From contig CALODT010000001.1 of assembly GCA_942492205.1 (NCBI GenBank), positions 434,001-498,000 of the forward strand: a DNA stretch of 64,000 nt. Reading direction: 5' to 3'. Below are positions 34,670 through 42,761 of the stretch, one piece after another (within the stretch, counting starts at the first letter, position 1; every line of letters begins with the position of its first letter). The translations under genes were made by a program, and so were the position numbers. The DNA comes from UBA1847 sp942492205. GTDB taxonomy: Bacteria > Pseudomonadota > Gammaproteobacteria > Steroidobacterales > Woeseiaceae. Under the pieces are notes generated by a model, which saw only the letters and a program-made list of their open reading frames with translations, was not told the origin of the DNA and did no database searches.

Positions 34670-35869
34670 ATGACCAATAGAGTAGTTGAACGGATTATGG
34701 GTGGCAGCCTGGTGCTGCAGATCGGGATCGGTATTGTCGCTGGTGTCGTGTTGTCGCTGGTATCGCCGCAGGCCGGCTCGGCCGTCATGCTGCTGGGCAA
34801 TCTGTTCGTGCAGGCGCTGAAAGCTGTAGCGCCCGTGCTGGTGCTGGTGCTGGTTGCATCAGCGATCGCGAATCGTCGTGCCAGCCATACCTCGCAGATG
34901 CGGCCGATCTTGCTGATGTACCTTCTGGGCACCGTTGCGGCTGCGCTGCTTGCGGTAACGATGAGCACCCTGTTTCCGACGACGCTGGCGCTGCAGATGA
35001 CCGACGTCGATGCCAGTGCGCCGCAGGGTATCGCCGAGGTGCTTGGTGGCCTGCTGCAAAAGCTGGTCGATAACCCTGTGAACGCCATCCTCACCGGCAA
35101 CTTTATCGGCATTCTGGTCTGGGGCGTGTTGCTGGGCGTTTTTCTGCACCACGCGGCGGACACCACGCGACGCGTGCTCGCCGATACGGCCGATGCCGTG
35201 ACGCACATCGTGCGCCTCGTCATCCGCCTGGCGCCGATCGGTATATTCGGTCTGGTCGCCGGCAATTTGGCGGAATCCGGACTGTCGGTTCTTGGCGGTT
35301 ACGCGCGCATCCTCTCCGTATTGCTGGGCAGCATGCTGATAATGGCTCTGGTCGTTAATCCGCTGATTGTCTTTTTAAAGACACGCAAGAACCCTTATCC
35401 GATCGTACTGACGGCGCTCAGAGAGAGCGGCGTTACGGCTTTCTTTACACGTAGCTCGGCCGCAAACATCCCGGTAAATCTCGCCTTATGCGAGCGACTA
35501 AATCTGGAGAAAGATACCTACGCCGTATCCATCCCGCTTGGCGCGACAATCAACATGGGTGGAGCGGCCATAACGATTACGGTGTTAACACTGGCGGCGG
35601 CCCATACCCTGGGTATCCAGGTTGACTTGCCGACAGCGCTGTTACTGAGCGTCGTCGCAGCATTGTCTGCGTGCGGCGCATCCGGCGTCGCCGGCGGTTC
35701 GCTGCTGCTCATTCCGTTGGCCTGCGGCCTGTTCGGTATTTCCAATGACATAGCGATGCAGGTCGTCGCGGTGGGCTTTGTTATAAGCGTCTTGCAGGAC
35801 TCGGCAGAAACCGCGCTTAACAGTTCGACCGATGTGGTTTTCACGGCCGCGGTTGCCGGCAAAGACTAG
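34670..35869 (+). CDS. sstT: Serine/threonine:sodium symporter SstT
   Basis: A 399-residue member of the dicarboxylate/amino acid:cation symporter (SLC1-like) family. It shows the SstT N-terminal helix, the TRSSAANIPVNLALCERL re-entrant hairpin, the GATINMGGAAITITVLTLAAAHTLG transport motif and the ASGVAGGSLLLIPLACGLFGI second hairpin. It imports serine and threonine with Na+ across the inner membrane. It lies 48 bases after modC on the same strand; co-transcription is possible. After it the base composition drops. Confidence 0.93.
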   Translation: MTNRVVERIMGGSLVLQIGIGIVAGVVLSLVSPQAGSAVMLLGNLFVQALKAVAPVLVLVLVASAIANRRASHTSQMRPILLMYLLGTVAAALLAVTMSTLFPTTLALQMTDVDASAPQGIAEVLGGLLQKLVDNPVNAILTGNFIGILVWGVLLGVFLHHAADTTRRVLADTADAVTHIVRLVIRLAPIGIFGLVAGNLAESGLSVLGGYARILSVLLGSMLIMALVVNPLIVFLKTRKNPYPIVLTALRESGVTAFFTRSSAANIPVNLALCERLNLEKDTYAVSIPLGATINMGGAAITITVLTLAAAHTLGIQVDLPTALLLSVVAALSACGASGVAGGSLLLIPLACGLFGISNDIAMQVVAVGFVISVLQDSAETALNSSTDVVFTAAVAGKD

Positions 35870-36154
35870 CCGAGAGGTCCGCCTTCGCGATGATCAAGTA
35901 GCGTTGGTTAATGCCGAATATCCGCTACTTACCGGACAGGCCGTTTGCATGTCTGTTTAAGGGAAGCCGCGACCGTCTGCAAACGGCCTCGACCATAAGC
36001 AGCCATTTAAAAGAATGGTACCGCAGAAACCGGGACTGGAGCGCATTGACGGTTACGCAGCAACAACGTCCGTGCGACAGAGGGGCTTGTCGGGCCCAGC
36101 CGGCACCGTTACGATGCTGCGGTGAGAAATCTGTTTGTAGTTTCGGTGAAGCGT

Positions 36155-38110
36155 ATGCGCAACTATTTTCTTGTCCTCTCTGTTCTTGTGTCGGCGGCTG
36201 GATGGGCCGATGATTTTCCAGTACAGAATTTTGCGAAACAAAAGGAATTTCATACCGCAGTACTGTCTCCTCAGGGAGACTACGTTGCGGTGCAAAGGTC
36301 AGCTGATGAAGGTAAGAGGCTTGTCGCTATTGTCAGCACAAAAGACCTCAGCCTGCAGGGCCACATACCTGCTGGGACCAATATCTCGCCATTTAACCCG
36401 TTTTGGGCGAACGACCGGCGCCTGATTGTTCAGCTGACCGAGGAGTTGGGTGACGCCGACTTCGAACAAGCAAACGGAGAACTGCTTTCGATTGATTTCG
36501 ATGGCAAGAAAGAGCGCAGAATCATTCAGCATCAAAAGTTCGCGTCTACACAAGCGAAGAGCAAAAACCGAAATACCTTACATGGTTTCGCAACGGTAGT
36601 GCACAGGCTACCGGCCGAAGAAGACTACGTCATCATCCGTTTCGTCTCCTTTGGCACCGGCCGAATCGGCACCCGCCCATCCCTGTACAAGATTCACGTG
36701 GTGAATGGCAAGACCAAGCAAATTGCCGACGCACCAAGTTACAACGCCTCGTTCGTGTTCTCTCCGTCAGGAGAGCTCCTGTACAGCATTGGGGTGGACG
36801 AGTCTGACGCAAAGACAGGTCGAAACCGGTGGGTCACACATCGCTTCGTTGACAAGGGATGGCAAAGACTTGAAGAGTTAAGCGTCGAGGCTGAGACGCT
36901 AAGTATCGTTTCGACAGCGGACAATGCTGACGTATACGTGAGCTTGGGATACATGGATAAACCCAATCGTGTATATCGTTTCAACCTTGAAAGTGGTGAA
37001 AGAGAATTGCTGTTCGCTCACGCTGAGGTCGATCCGTCTGCCTTTGATTTCGATCGCAATACCGGAAGACTGATTGCGGTACATTTCGATGCCGGTTACC
37101 CGGATATTCACCTGGTTGACCCGACGCACGTTTACTCGCAGTGGTACCCCTCCTTGCTGCAGGCTTTTGATGGCAACAGAGTCCGGATTACCAGTTCCTC
37201 AGACGACAAGAGATTCCTGTTGTTGCACGTAACGGGCGATAAGGAACCGGGCCAGTTCCATCTTGTGGACACTGAGGCCAAGGAATTGAAATACCTGTTC
37301 AATGCGGCGTCATGGATAGATCCGCAACACATGGCTTCATCGGAGCCGATTTCCTTTGAGGCCCGCGATGGCCTGAAAATTCATGGCTATTTGACGAAAC
37401 CCGTTGATAATAGTCAGCCGACGCCCTTGATCGTGATGCCGCATGGCGGTCCTCACGGCGTGAGAGACACGTGGCAATTCGATCCAGAGGTGCAGTTCCT
37501 GGCTTCACGAGGTTATGCCGTATTGCAGATTAACTTCCGCGGCTCGGACGGTTACGGCTGGAGTTTTGCCGAATCTGGCTACGGCAATTGGGGCACGGAG
37601 ATTCAGTACGATATTATCGATGGCACTCGATGGGCAGCAAATCTCGAGACAATTGACTCTGAACGAATCTGTATCGTTGGGGCCTCGTTCGGAGGATACG
37701 CCGCTCTAATGGCGCCCACCATCGCTCAGGACCTGTATAAGTGCGCGGTCGGAGTTGTTGGCCCCTACAACCTTGAGTTGATGTGGAACAAAGCTGACAT
37801 CCAGAGGACTACATTGGGTCAGAACTACCTGCAAAAAGCTATCGGTCGAAATCCAGAGAAGCTACGTCGAAACTCGCCACTGTATAACGTCAATAAGCTC
37901 ACTATCCCCGTGTTTCTTGTGCACGGAAAAAAGGACTGGCGTGTCGATGTCGAGCATTATGAGCAGATGGTCAAAGCGCTGAAAACAAATGATCATCCCC
38001 ATCAGACCTTCCTGGCCAAACAGGAGGGCCATGGATTCTATGACGAGGAAAACCGGCTAGCCTACCTGGAAATGCTGGAAGAATTCTTAAATACACACAT
38101 CGGACCCTAG
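36155..38110 (+). CDS. S9-family prolyl-oligopeptidase-like serine peptidase (secreted)
   Basis: A 651-residue exported peptidase: signal peptide MRNYFLVLSVLVSAAGWA, an N-terminal beta-propeller of about 390 residues, then an alpha/beta-hydrolase catalytic domain. The nucleophile is Ser511 in VGASFGGYAALM, the acid lies in HGKKDWRVDVEHYEQM and the histidine in QEGHGFYDEENR. HGGPHGVRD forms the oxyanion region. It probably trims peptides in the periplasm. The GTG at 36122 is passed over for ATG 36155, which begins the signal peptide. Codon use is clearly more AT-rich than the flanking modABC/sstT genes, suggesting transfer. Confidence 0.92.
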   Translation: MRNYFLVLSVLVSAAGWADDFPVQNFAKQKEFHTAVLSPQGDYVAVQRSADEGKRLVAIVSTKDLSLQGHIPAGTNISPFNPFWANDRRLIVQLTEELGDADFEQANGELLSIDFDGKKERRIIQHQKFASTQAKSKNRNTLHGFATVVHRLPAEEDYVIIRFVSFGTGRIGTRPSLYKIHVVNGKTKQIADAPSYNASFVFSPSGELLYSIGVDESDAKTGRNRWVTHRFVDKGWQRLEELSVEAETLSIVSTADNADVYVSLGYMDKPNRVYRFNLESGERELLFAHAEVDPSAFDFDRNTGRLIAVHFDAGYPDIHLVDPTHVYSQWYPSLLQAFDGNRVRITSSSDDKRFLLLHVTGDKEPGQFHLVDTEAKELKYLFNAASWIDPQHMASSEPISFEARDGLKIHGYLTKPVDNSQPTPLIVMPHGGPHGVRDTWQFDPEVQFLASRGYAVLQINFRGSDGYGWSFAESGYGNWGTEIQYDIIDGTRWAANLETIDSERICIVGASFGGYAALMAPTIAQDLYKCAVGVVGPYNLELMWNKADIQRTTLGQNYLQKAIGRNPEKLRRNSPLYNVNKLTIPVFLVHGKKDWRVDVEHYEQMVKALKTNDHPHQTFLAKQEGHGFYDEENRLAYLEMLEEFLNTHIGP

Positions 38111-38229
38111 CTCGCGCGGTCCGGCCCGCGGCGGTCGCTAAGATCATCAATGAAATACACAGGTAAGCGCCGCCTGCTGTCCCTTTTGACCTGCGCCACC
38201 TTCCTTCAGATTGATGAGGAGGCTTAAGT

Positions 38230-38298
38230 ATGGATCAACACAAAGAACTCTCAGCGGCCGATCGGTTGACACCACGCCTGCAACTCATTTTTCGATGA
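38230..38298 (+). other. 22-codon open frame with strong ribosome site, possible remnant
   Basis: A good GAGGAGGCTT ribosome site precedes an ATG at 38230 that opens only 22 codons (MDQHKELSAADRLTPRLQLI..) before a TGA overlapping the end of the convergent VOC gene. The strong initiation signal on so short a frame suggests the surviving 5' end of a gene cut off by the VOC segment, or a leader peptide. Product not recognised. Confidence 0.25.
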
Positions 38299-38659
38299 TC
38301 TGCCCAATGCGCAGGAGATTGCCGTCTGGGTCCACGATGGCGAACTCCCGGAGCCCCCATGGCTTGTCTTCGAGCAGATCCATGCGCGGGATACCTTTTC
38401 GTGGCAGTTGCTGCGTCAAAAACGAGCTGTAGATGCTATCGACGTCCAGCACCCGGATGTAGCAGCCTGCAGAAGATTCGTCTGGCACAAGTTCCTTGTG
38501 CGTGAAGAAATGAAGCTCGACTGCACCACGTTGCAATATGGCGTAGTTACTATTGAACTCGTGCACACCGCCTTCGAATCCAAGGCGCTTGTAGAAATCG
38601 ACCGAGTCACCTAGCGAGCGGCTCGGGAGTATTGGTATGGCTTGATCGTAGTGTTGCAT
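38285..38659 (-). CDS. VOC-family protein (bleomycin-resistance/glyoxalase-like)
   Basis: A 124-residue protein with the paired beta-alpha-beta-beta-beta modules of the vicinal oxygen chelate fold: IPILPSRSLGDSVDFYKRLGFEG at the start and WGLREFAIVDPDGNLLRIGQ at the end, the latter typical of bleomycin-binding and glyoxalase-like members. It would act as a dimer, either sequestering an antibiotic or isomerising a hemithioacetal. It belongs to the AT-richer accessory stretch beside an insertion sequence remnant. Resistance activity is not demonstrated. Confidence 0.85.
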   Translation of the reverse strand: MQHYDQAIPILPSRSLGDSVDFYKRLGFEGGVHEFNSNYAILQRGAVELHFFTHKELVPDESSAGCYIRVLDVDSIYSSFLTQQLPRKGIPRMDLLEDKPWGLREFAIVDPDGNLLRIGQIIEK

Positions 38660-38870
38660 TGCGAAATTTCTTCGGAAATTGGCCCTTTATTGCGTTTGAA
38701 TGACCGGCAGCAACGGGTCAGTAGCAGAGATTACACCGCGAACCTGGCAATCGTCGCCTTACAGCCAGAAGCAATGGGATGGACTCCTCCTCAACCTTAA
38801 CGGCATCGCAATGTGCCAGACTGAAAGAAGCGTAATTTTTTCAGTGACAGGAATGAGAAGGAGTCCACTT

Positions 38871-39353
38871 ATGAAGCTTAGTCGGGTTGGCGTTGATTTG
38901 GCAAAGAACGTTTATCAGTTGCACGGTGTGGATCGCTACGCCAAGAGGGTCTGGAAGCGGCGACTGCGGCGTGGGCAGTGGCTTCAAGTGCTGACGGACA
39001 CGGTCGAGCCAGGCTGCGAGATCGGCATGGAAGCCTGCACCGGCGCGCATCACTGGGCTCGGGAGCTGCAGGCGCGAGGCTACACGGTCCGACTGATCGC
39101 GCCGCAGTTCGTGAAGAGCAACAAGAACGACGCCAACTATGCCGAGGCGATCTGCGAGGCGATGAGCCGACCACACATGCGTTTCGTGTCGGTGAAGAGC
39201 GTTGAGCAACAGGATATCCAGGCGACGCACCGGGTCCGCGAGGAGCTCAAGGCACATCGCAACGCCAAGGCCAACAAGACCGCACGCATGGCCTGGGCCA
39301 TGCTGCAAAACGAAACAAACTACGATTCAAGCTTGGCCGTTGGCAAAGCCTGA
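38871..39353 (+). pseudogene. IS110/IS1111 transposase with internal deletion
   Basis: The 160-residue product keeps the N-terminal DEDD nuclease domain (D9 in VGVDLAKN, E54 in GMEACTGAHHWA, D87 in SNKNDANY) and then jumps from RVREELKAHRNA directly to ANKTARMAWAML, the family's extreme C-terminus. The whole Transposase_20 region is missing, yet the frame stays open. The second aspartate of the KxDxxDAEAI motif is Tyr90, consistent with GAT or GAC becoming TAT. Translation would start at ATG 38871 after GAAGGAG. Both lesions predict a dead recombinase. Confidence 0.85.
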
Positions 39354-39359
39354 TCAACC

Positions 39360-39585
39360 AAGGAGAACCTCAACAGCTGATTGCATCAGCAAACTGCTTG
39401 ATGGCTAACAGGTCGAACCGGCGTCGGCCCACCTCGTGAACGGCTGGGCACTACGAGTACGAAGAAGCGATTGGGAGCTGACGCGCGAATAGCCCATTAT
39501 GGCCCGGCATCAACGTATGCCGACTACAGAGGCCGGATATACGTACGCAGTCGCGCCACGTTTGCCTAAAGCAATTTGCTTGCAA
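39360..39585 (+). ncRNA. Candidate bridge/seek RNA region of the IS1111 element
   Basis: In IS1111-group elements the guide (seek or bridge) RNA is encoded in the non-coding right end downstream of the transposase. The equivalent stretch here shows clear small hairpins: GCTGAT-TGC-ATCAGC at 39376-39390, CGGCAT-CAACGT-ATGCCG at 39505-39522, and AAGCAA-T-TTGCTT near 39569-39582. The exact RNA ends cannot be read, and the assignment rests on position plus family knowledge. Confidence 0.35.
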
Positions 39586-39634
39586 TGAGGAGGAGTCCAT
39601 ATACGGCCGCTTGGCTCTTAGCGGATTGGTCCAA

Positions 39635-39997
39635 CTAGAAGTGACCGTCACAAGTCCACTCCTCTTCCGGCGAGTACACACACCAGTTCATACCTGGCCC
39701 GAAGTATTGAAACATGAACTCAAAATGATCATTGACACGACGGTACTCAGGAAACTTCGGTCCGGCGTGGTCAGCTAATGCCTGGATGCCGTCGATATAC
39801 TCGGGCGTCAGATCGGCAAGCGCCTCAGGATAAACCGCGTATTGCTCATGATACCGCTCGATCGATGCAAGCAATGGTGCGTAAAGCGCTCGACCCTCTA
39901 CGGCTTGGCGGCAGTTGTACGGGGCACACTGGAAAACAAAGCAGGAGGCTAGCAAAGGAAGTGCCACCAAAAGCGCCAAGATACGGATTCGAGTCAT
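39635..39997 (-). CDS. Small predicted lipoprotein, unknown function
   Basis: A 120-residue protein whose N-terminus is a lipoprotein signal with lipobox LLASC. The mature part has paired cysteines (FQCAPYNCRQ and NWCVYSPEEEWTC) and a YHEQYAVYPEALADLTPEYIDGI segment like those in small proteins with a type II secretion pseudopilin-like globular region. ATG 39997 is used; the open frame upstream has no signal. It follows a DUF2892 gene on the same strand. The function is not recognised. Confidence 0.65.
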   Translation of the reverse strand: MTRIRILALLVALPLLASCFVFQCAPYNCRQAVEGRALYAPLLASIERYHEQYAVYPEALADLTPEYIDGIQALADHAGPKFPEYRRVNDHFEFMFQYFGPGMNWCVYSPEEEWTCDGHF

Positions 39998-40043
39998 AAC
40001 TACGGCTTCTGGCCACAAGCAATTTTTCGGTTGGTCGGGCGAA

Positions 40044-40235
40044 CTACTTCGGGTTCTTGCAGGTGCTGAATCCGAATAGCGCGTATGGCGGGCACCAGCC
40101 AATGATTCCAGTTGCCAACGGAATCAGTCCCACCCAACCCCAGGCTGACTGCGGCCCGATGAATACCAAGCTGACGATGGCCAGCCCGACTATGACGCGA
40201 ACAATGCGTTCGATGTTGTGAATATTCTGTTTCAT
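40044..40235 (-). CDS. DUF2892 small inner-membrane protein
   Basis: A 63-residue protein starting MKQNIHNIERIVRVIVG, with two hydrophobic helices and a final GWCPPYALFGFSTCKN motif holding two cysteines, the standard form of the DUF2892/YgaP membrane domain often linked to rhodanese and sulfur handling. A GAGGAG ribosome site precedes the ATG. No rhodanese is fused or adjacent. Confidence 0.88.
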   Translation of the reverse strand: MKQNIHNIERIVRVIVGLAIVSLVFIGPQSAWGWVGLIPLATGIIGWCPPYALFGFSTCKNPK

Positions 40236-40323
40236 GGTGTCTCCTCGGCTACGACGTTGCGTGGCATTCTAGCCCAATTGCTGCGAAGGGCTGCTGTGGG
40301 TTGCGCGTTCAATTGGGCGCTCC

Positions 40324-40674
40324 TCATATTTCATCATCGAAGATATCGCCGCCAACAGTATCGATGATAATCGAATGGCACTCCACCGAAAACCATTCGT
40401 TGAACGTACTGAAATCTCGCTTCTTGGGCCAAAGCGACTCGTCGACGTACCACCCCTCGAGTTCATTCTCGAATAGAGCAAGGAAGTTCTGTTCGATCCA
40501 ACTCGACAATACCTCCGGAGGGTCCACATCATCCTCGTGAATGAGGTAGACAGTTCGTTCCGCATTGACACGATCGAGCGTTATGCCCGGCTTTTGATCA
40601 CGTGGATCGGCGTCATTGATCCACGCGACCGCAGGGGCCTTGTAACGCAATAATACTGCAGCTCTGTTCAGCAT
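40324..40674 (-). CDS. Hypothetical protein (116 aa)
   Basis: A soluble acidic protein with no signal peptide or membrane helix (middle DVDPPEVLSSWIEQNFLALFENELEGWYVDESLWPKK, end IIIDTVGGDIFDD). It ends the minus-strand run that begins with the HicA/HicB-like pair, 16 bases after the antitoxin stop, so it may be their third gene. I do not recognise a family; the compact acidic form resembles small accessory proteins of defence or toxin loci. Confidence 0.6.
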   Translation of the reverse strand: MLNRAAVLLRYKAPAVAWINDADPRDQKPGITLDRVNAERTVYLIHEDDVDPPEVLSSWIEQNFLALFENELEGWYVDESLWPKKRDFSTFNEWFSVECHSIIIDTVGGDIFDDEI

Positions 40675-40690
40675 GGCGCCAACCTAAAGG

Positions 40691-41017
40691 TCACGACAGC
40701 TTTGAGGACACCAGTCGGTTCAGGCTTACTCCCGACTCAGCGGCCTTGAGTGCGAGTGCGCGATGAACTTCCGGCGGGACCCGAACCATAAATTTGCCGC
40801 TGTAGGAATGTGTTGACAGCGGTTCGGGCACGGGCTCTTTGTTCTTCTTAAGATCCGCCACGGTGCTTTTGACCAGCTTCCGAATACCCGCGAGCGCCTT
40901 TTCCTGGCTCGATTCAAGCCAGCTCAGGCTCGGAAACTCCGCGCACAGGCCGACGTACTCCTGATCTTCTTCCGACCAGGTTACCCGATAGGTATAGGGA
41001 TCAATCTGTTTAGCCAT
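40691..41017 (-). CDS. HicB-like antitoxin
   Basis: A 108-residue HicB-type antitoxin. The N-terminal partial RNase-H-like fold is YRVTWSEEDQEYVGLCAEFPSLSWLESSQEKALAGIRKLV, and the C-terminal ribbon-helix-helix DNA-binding part is SGKFMVRVPPEVHRALALKAAESGVSLNRLVSSKL. It would neutralise a HicA-like ribonuclease and repress its own promoter. ATG 41017 overlaps the end of the full-length toxin frame, the usual hicA-hicB order. Because the toxin is truncated, this antitoxin may be an orphan. Confidence 0.88.
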   Translation of the reverse strand: MAKQIDPYTYRVTWSEEDQEYVGLCAEFPSLSWLESSQEKALAGIRKLVKSTVADLKKNKEPVPEPLSTHSYSGKFMVRVPPEVHRALALKAAESGVSLNRLVSSKLS

Positions 41018-41261
41018 CGTTACTCTCAAGTCTGTCTATCGCCAACAGTACTTGCCGTACCTGATACGGCTTGGCTTAGCCCCTGGCGTTCTGGATGTTG
41101 ACGCGCGGATCTCCAGCCCAAGGCGTCTTGTAAACGCGGTGGCTCGAGCCGGACATACGCGCTTTGCCGAAGTAGTGATCACACACTTTGCACAAGTCCA
41201 CGAAGCCGACCCCTTTCGGGTTGCGTCGAATCTTGGCAAGGATGTCTGATATATCCGGCAC
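41010..41261 (-). pseudogene. HicA-like toxin interrupted by in-frame TAA
   Basis: The frame reads MPDISDILAKIRRNPKGVGF, then a DLCKVCDHYFGKARMSGSSH segment with the conserved active-site-type histidine, then VYKTPWAGDPRVNIQNARG and a TAA at 41076-41078. Immediately after, in the same frame, it continues as AKPYQVRQVLLAIDRLES to a TAA at 41010-41012 that overlaps the antitoxin start. Read through, it is 83 residues, the normal HicA-like size. The simplest view is a lysine codon changed to TAA. The toxin would lack its last helix and is probably inactive. Confidence 0.8.
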
Positions 41262-41399
41262 TGCAATATAATATCATTATTGATACTATATACAAGCTCT
41301 GAAAGGCCGGTTTGGCGGGCGCCAGCGGACATTCGATTCGACCAAAGCGCACCAAGTCGAACGTCTCAGAACGGCCAGAAGCAGACCTCACGACGTGAA

Positions 41400-41927
41400 C
41401 TACTTTTCGTCTGGATTCGATTTGACGTTCGGGGAGCGATAAATATCGACGCTGATATCTATGTCTTGCTCTAGCAGTTGATCGACGTAATCAGCAAACC
41501 CCGAATGTAGGTAGCTCTTTCTTTGCCGCCAGTAACGCCTCATACCCGGCAATTGCTTAATGCCGACTATGGCTGCAGTAATGGCCTCGCGAAGTTCGGC
41601 GTCAATAGTGCCTTCCTCGGCCTGTAAAAAACTATTTTGAAATGCGAGGAATGCTCCGTGCAACATCATCAGGAACTGGAATTCCTCTTCATTCGAGAGA
41701 GCTTCCTCGCTCGTTAGCGCCCTGTAGAAGAGTTCGCTAGTCTGCTGATCTGTACCTATCTCCAGATACCAGCTTTGTAACGCTACGTTTACGTCATTGG
41801 CCGATGCGGCCCGGACCGCACTAGCGCTGTCATTGACCTGGGCGCCCACATAGACCAGTGAAATAACAACCGCGAAAGCGCCGATTATCTCGGCAATGTG
41901 GGCATATTCGGCTAGTTTCAATTTCAT
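41400..41927 (-). CDS. Single-pass membrane protein, unknown function
   Basis: A 175-residue protein with one N-terminal membrane helix (IAEIIGAFAVVISLVYVGAQV) followed by a helical, acidic soluble domain (FQFLMMLHGAFLAFQNSFLQAEEGTI and GMRRYWRQRKSYLHSGFADYVDQLL). Proteins of this shape, with the VISLVYVGxQV helix, are common unnamed members in marine proteobacteria. It sits alone in the accessory stretch, about 140 bases upstream of the HicA-like gene. Confidence 0.7.
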   Translation of the reverse strand: MKLKLAEYAHIAEIIGAFAVVISLVYVGAQVNDSASAVRAASANDVNVALQSWYLEIGTDQQTSELFYRALTSEEALSNEEEFQFLMMLHGAFLAFQNSFLQAEEGTIDAELREAITAAIVGIKQLPGMRRYWRQRKSYLHSGFADYVDQLLEQDIDISVDIYRSPNVKSNPDEK

Positions 41928-42135
41928 TTGCGGCTCTCTCGACGGTCCAGTTTGATGTCTGCTCTGGGTTAGAAGCGGAGGCTAAGCTCGAACTTGGCGA
42001 CTGTCGCCTCCCGCCAGGGTAGCTACGCTGAACAGCAAAACGCTTACGGCTCGGTTGCTCAATGTTGCTTCGGGCATCTTAAGGCCTCGGTGCCAATCAA
42101 AACTACCGTGAACCGTTACCTCATGATAGGCGTCT

Positions 42136-42693
42136 TTAAAGACCCGAATCGTTCTCAGCTTCAATTCGGCGCCAGGTGTACTCCCGGTTCGGGACCCGCA
42201 AACCATCCTTGATCGTGAAGCTCTCGGTGAAGTAAGTATCCGCGTCCAGGAAGCGACTCAGGTGACCGCTGCGGCTTGAATCGCCGTTAATCGTGTAGGA
42301 CGTCTGATCGATCAACGTGTTGTTGCCGTCGTTCGTCATCTTGCCGACAACGATTTTGCCGTCGCGGCCGAACTGCTCGAGCAAAGCCTCACCTAGCCCC
42401 GGGTGCCAGTATTGCCGGAATTCCCAGAACTTGGTCGTTTCTTCGCCGTCCTCGATGGCAAACAAGCGGCCGCTCATGGTCGTCCCGTCGAAGGAGGCTG
42501 TCCACGCCGTGCCGTAGGAGCGCCACGGCTCGGCGTCGCTCATGTACGCAGAGTTGTCCGTGACCCAGCGGCCGGTGCCGGCAGAAAGACTGGCGATGTC
42601 GTCGAGAAACCATTGCGGGGCCGCGGCTGACTGCGATCGGGCATCGCCGGCGAGCATCAGCACCACAAGGACTGCCAACAGAATGGTTTTCAT
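42136..42693 (-). CDS. Secreted protein, unknown function (possible SnoaL-like fold)
   Basis: A 185-residue protein with a clear signal peptide (MKTILLAVLVVLMLAGDARSQ) and a mature part rich in short beta strands (WTASFDGTTMSGRLFAIEDGEETTKFWEFRQYWHPGLGEALLEQFG, then GDSSRSGHLSRFLDADTYFTESF). The pattern resembles periplasmic proteins of the SnoaL/DUF1579-type small barrel, but I do not claim a family. ATG 42693 begins the signal. The 208-base gap downstream, to 41927, holds nothing I can support. Confidence 0.65.
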   Translation of the reverse strand: MKTILLAVLVVLMLAGDARSQSAAAPQWFLDDIASLSAGTGRWVTDNSAYMSDAEPWRSYGTAWTASFDGTTMSGRLFAIEDGEETTKFWEFRQYWHPGLGEALLEQFGRDGKIVVGKMTNDGNNTLIDQTSYTINGDSSRSGHLSRFLDADTYFTESFTIKDGLRVPNREYTWRRIEAENDSGL

Positions 42694-42761
42694 CGAAGGA
42701 CACCCTCTTAGCGCGACGCCTGCCCCGATCCTAGGCTGCGCCATCCCCTTCCGTCAAACGA

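Larger units (their letters stand above)
38779..39600 (+). mobile_element. Defective IS1111-group (IS110 family) insertion sequence
   Basis: A perfect 15-base inverted repeat bounds the element: ATGGACTCCTCCTCA at 38779-38793 and its complement TGAGGAGGAGTCCAT at 39586-39600. Inside lie an IS110-type transposase remnant and a long non-coding right end. Subterminal repeats are a mark of the IS1111 branch, so the true ends are a few bases outside these coordinates. No target duplication is expected for this family and none is seen. The element is about 820 bases, far shorter than an intact member, because the transposase has lost its middle. Confidence 0.78.

Noticed and set aside
35896..35930. 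Inverted repeat AAGTAGCG...CGCTACTT after sstT
   Set aside because: 8-base arms with a 19-base loop and no U run; too weak to call a terminator or operator.
38696..38760. Word pair GACCGGCAGCAACGGGTCAGTAGCAG as a second intergenic repeat family
   Set aside because: Resembles repeats seen in such genomes, but only one copy occurs in the window, so it cannot be supported here.
41982..42206. Short frames in the gap between the two hypothetical genes
   Set aside because: No start context, no motifs and atypical composition; nothing supportable in this 208-base gap.
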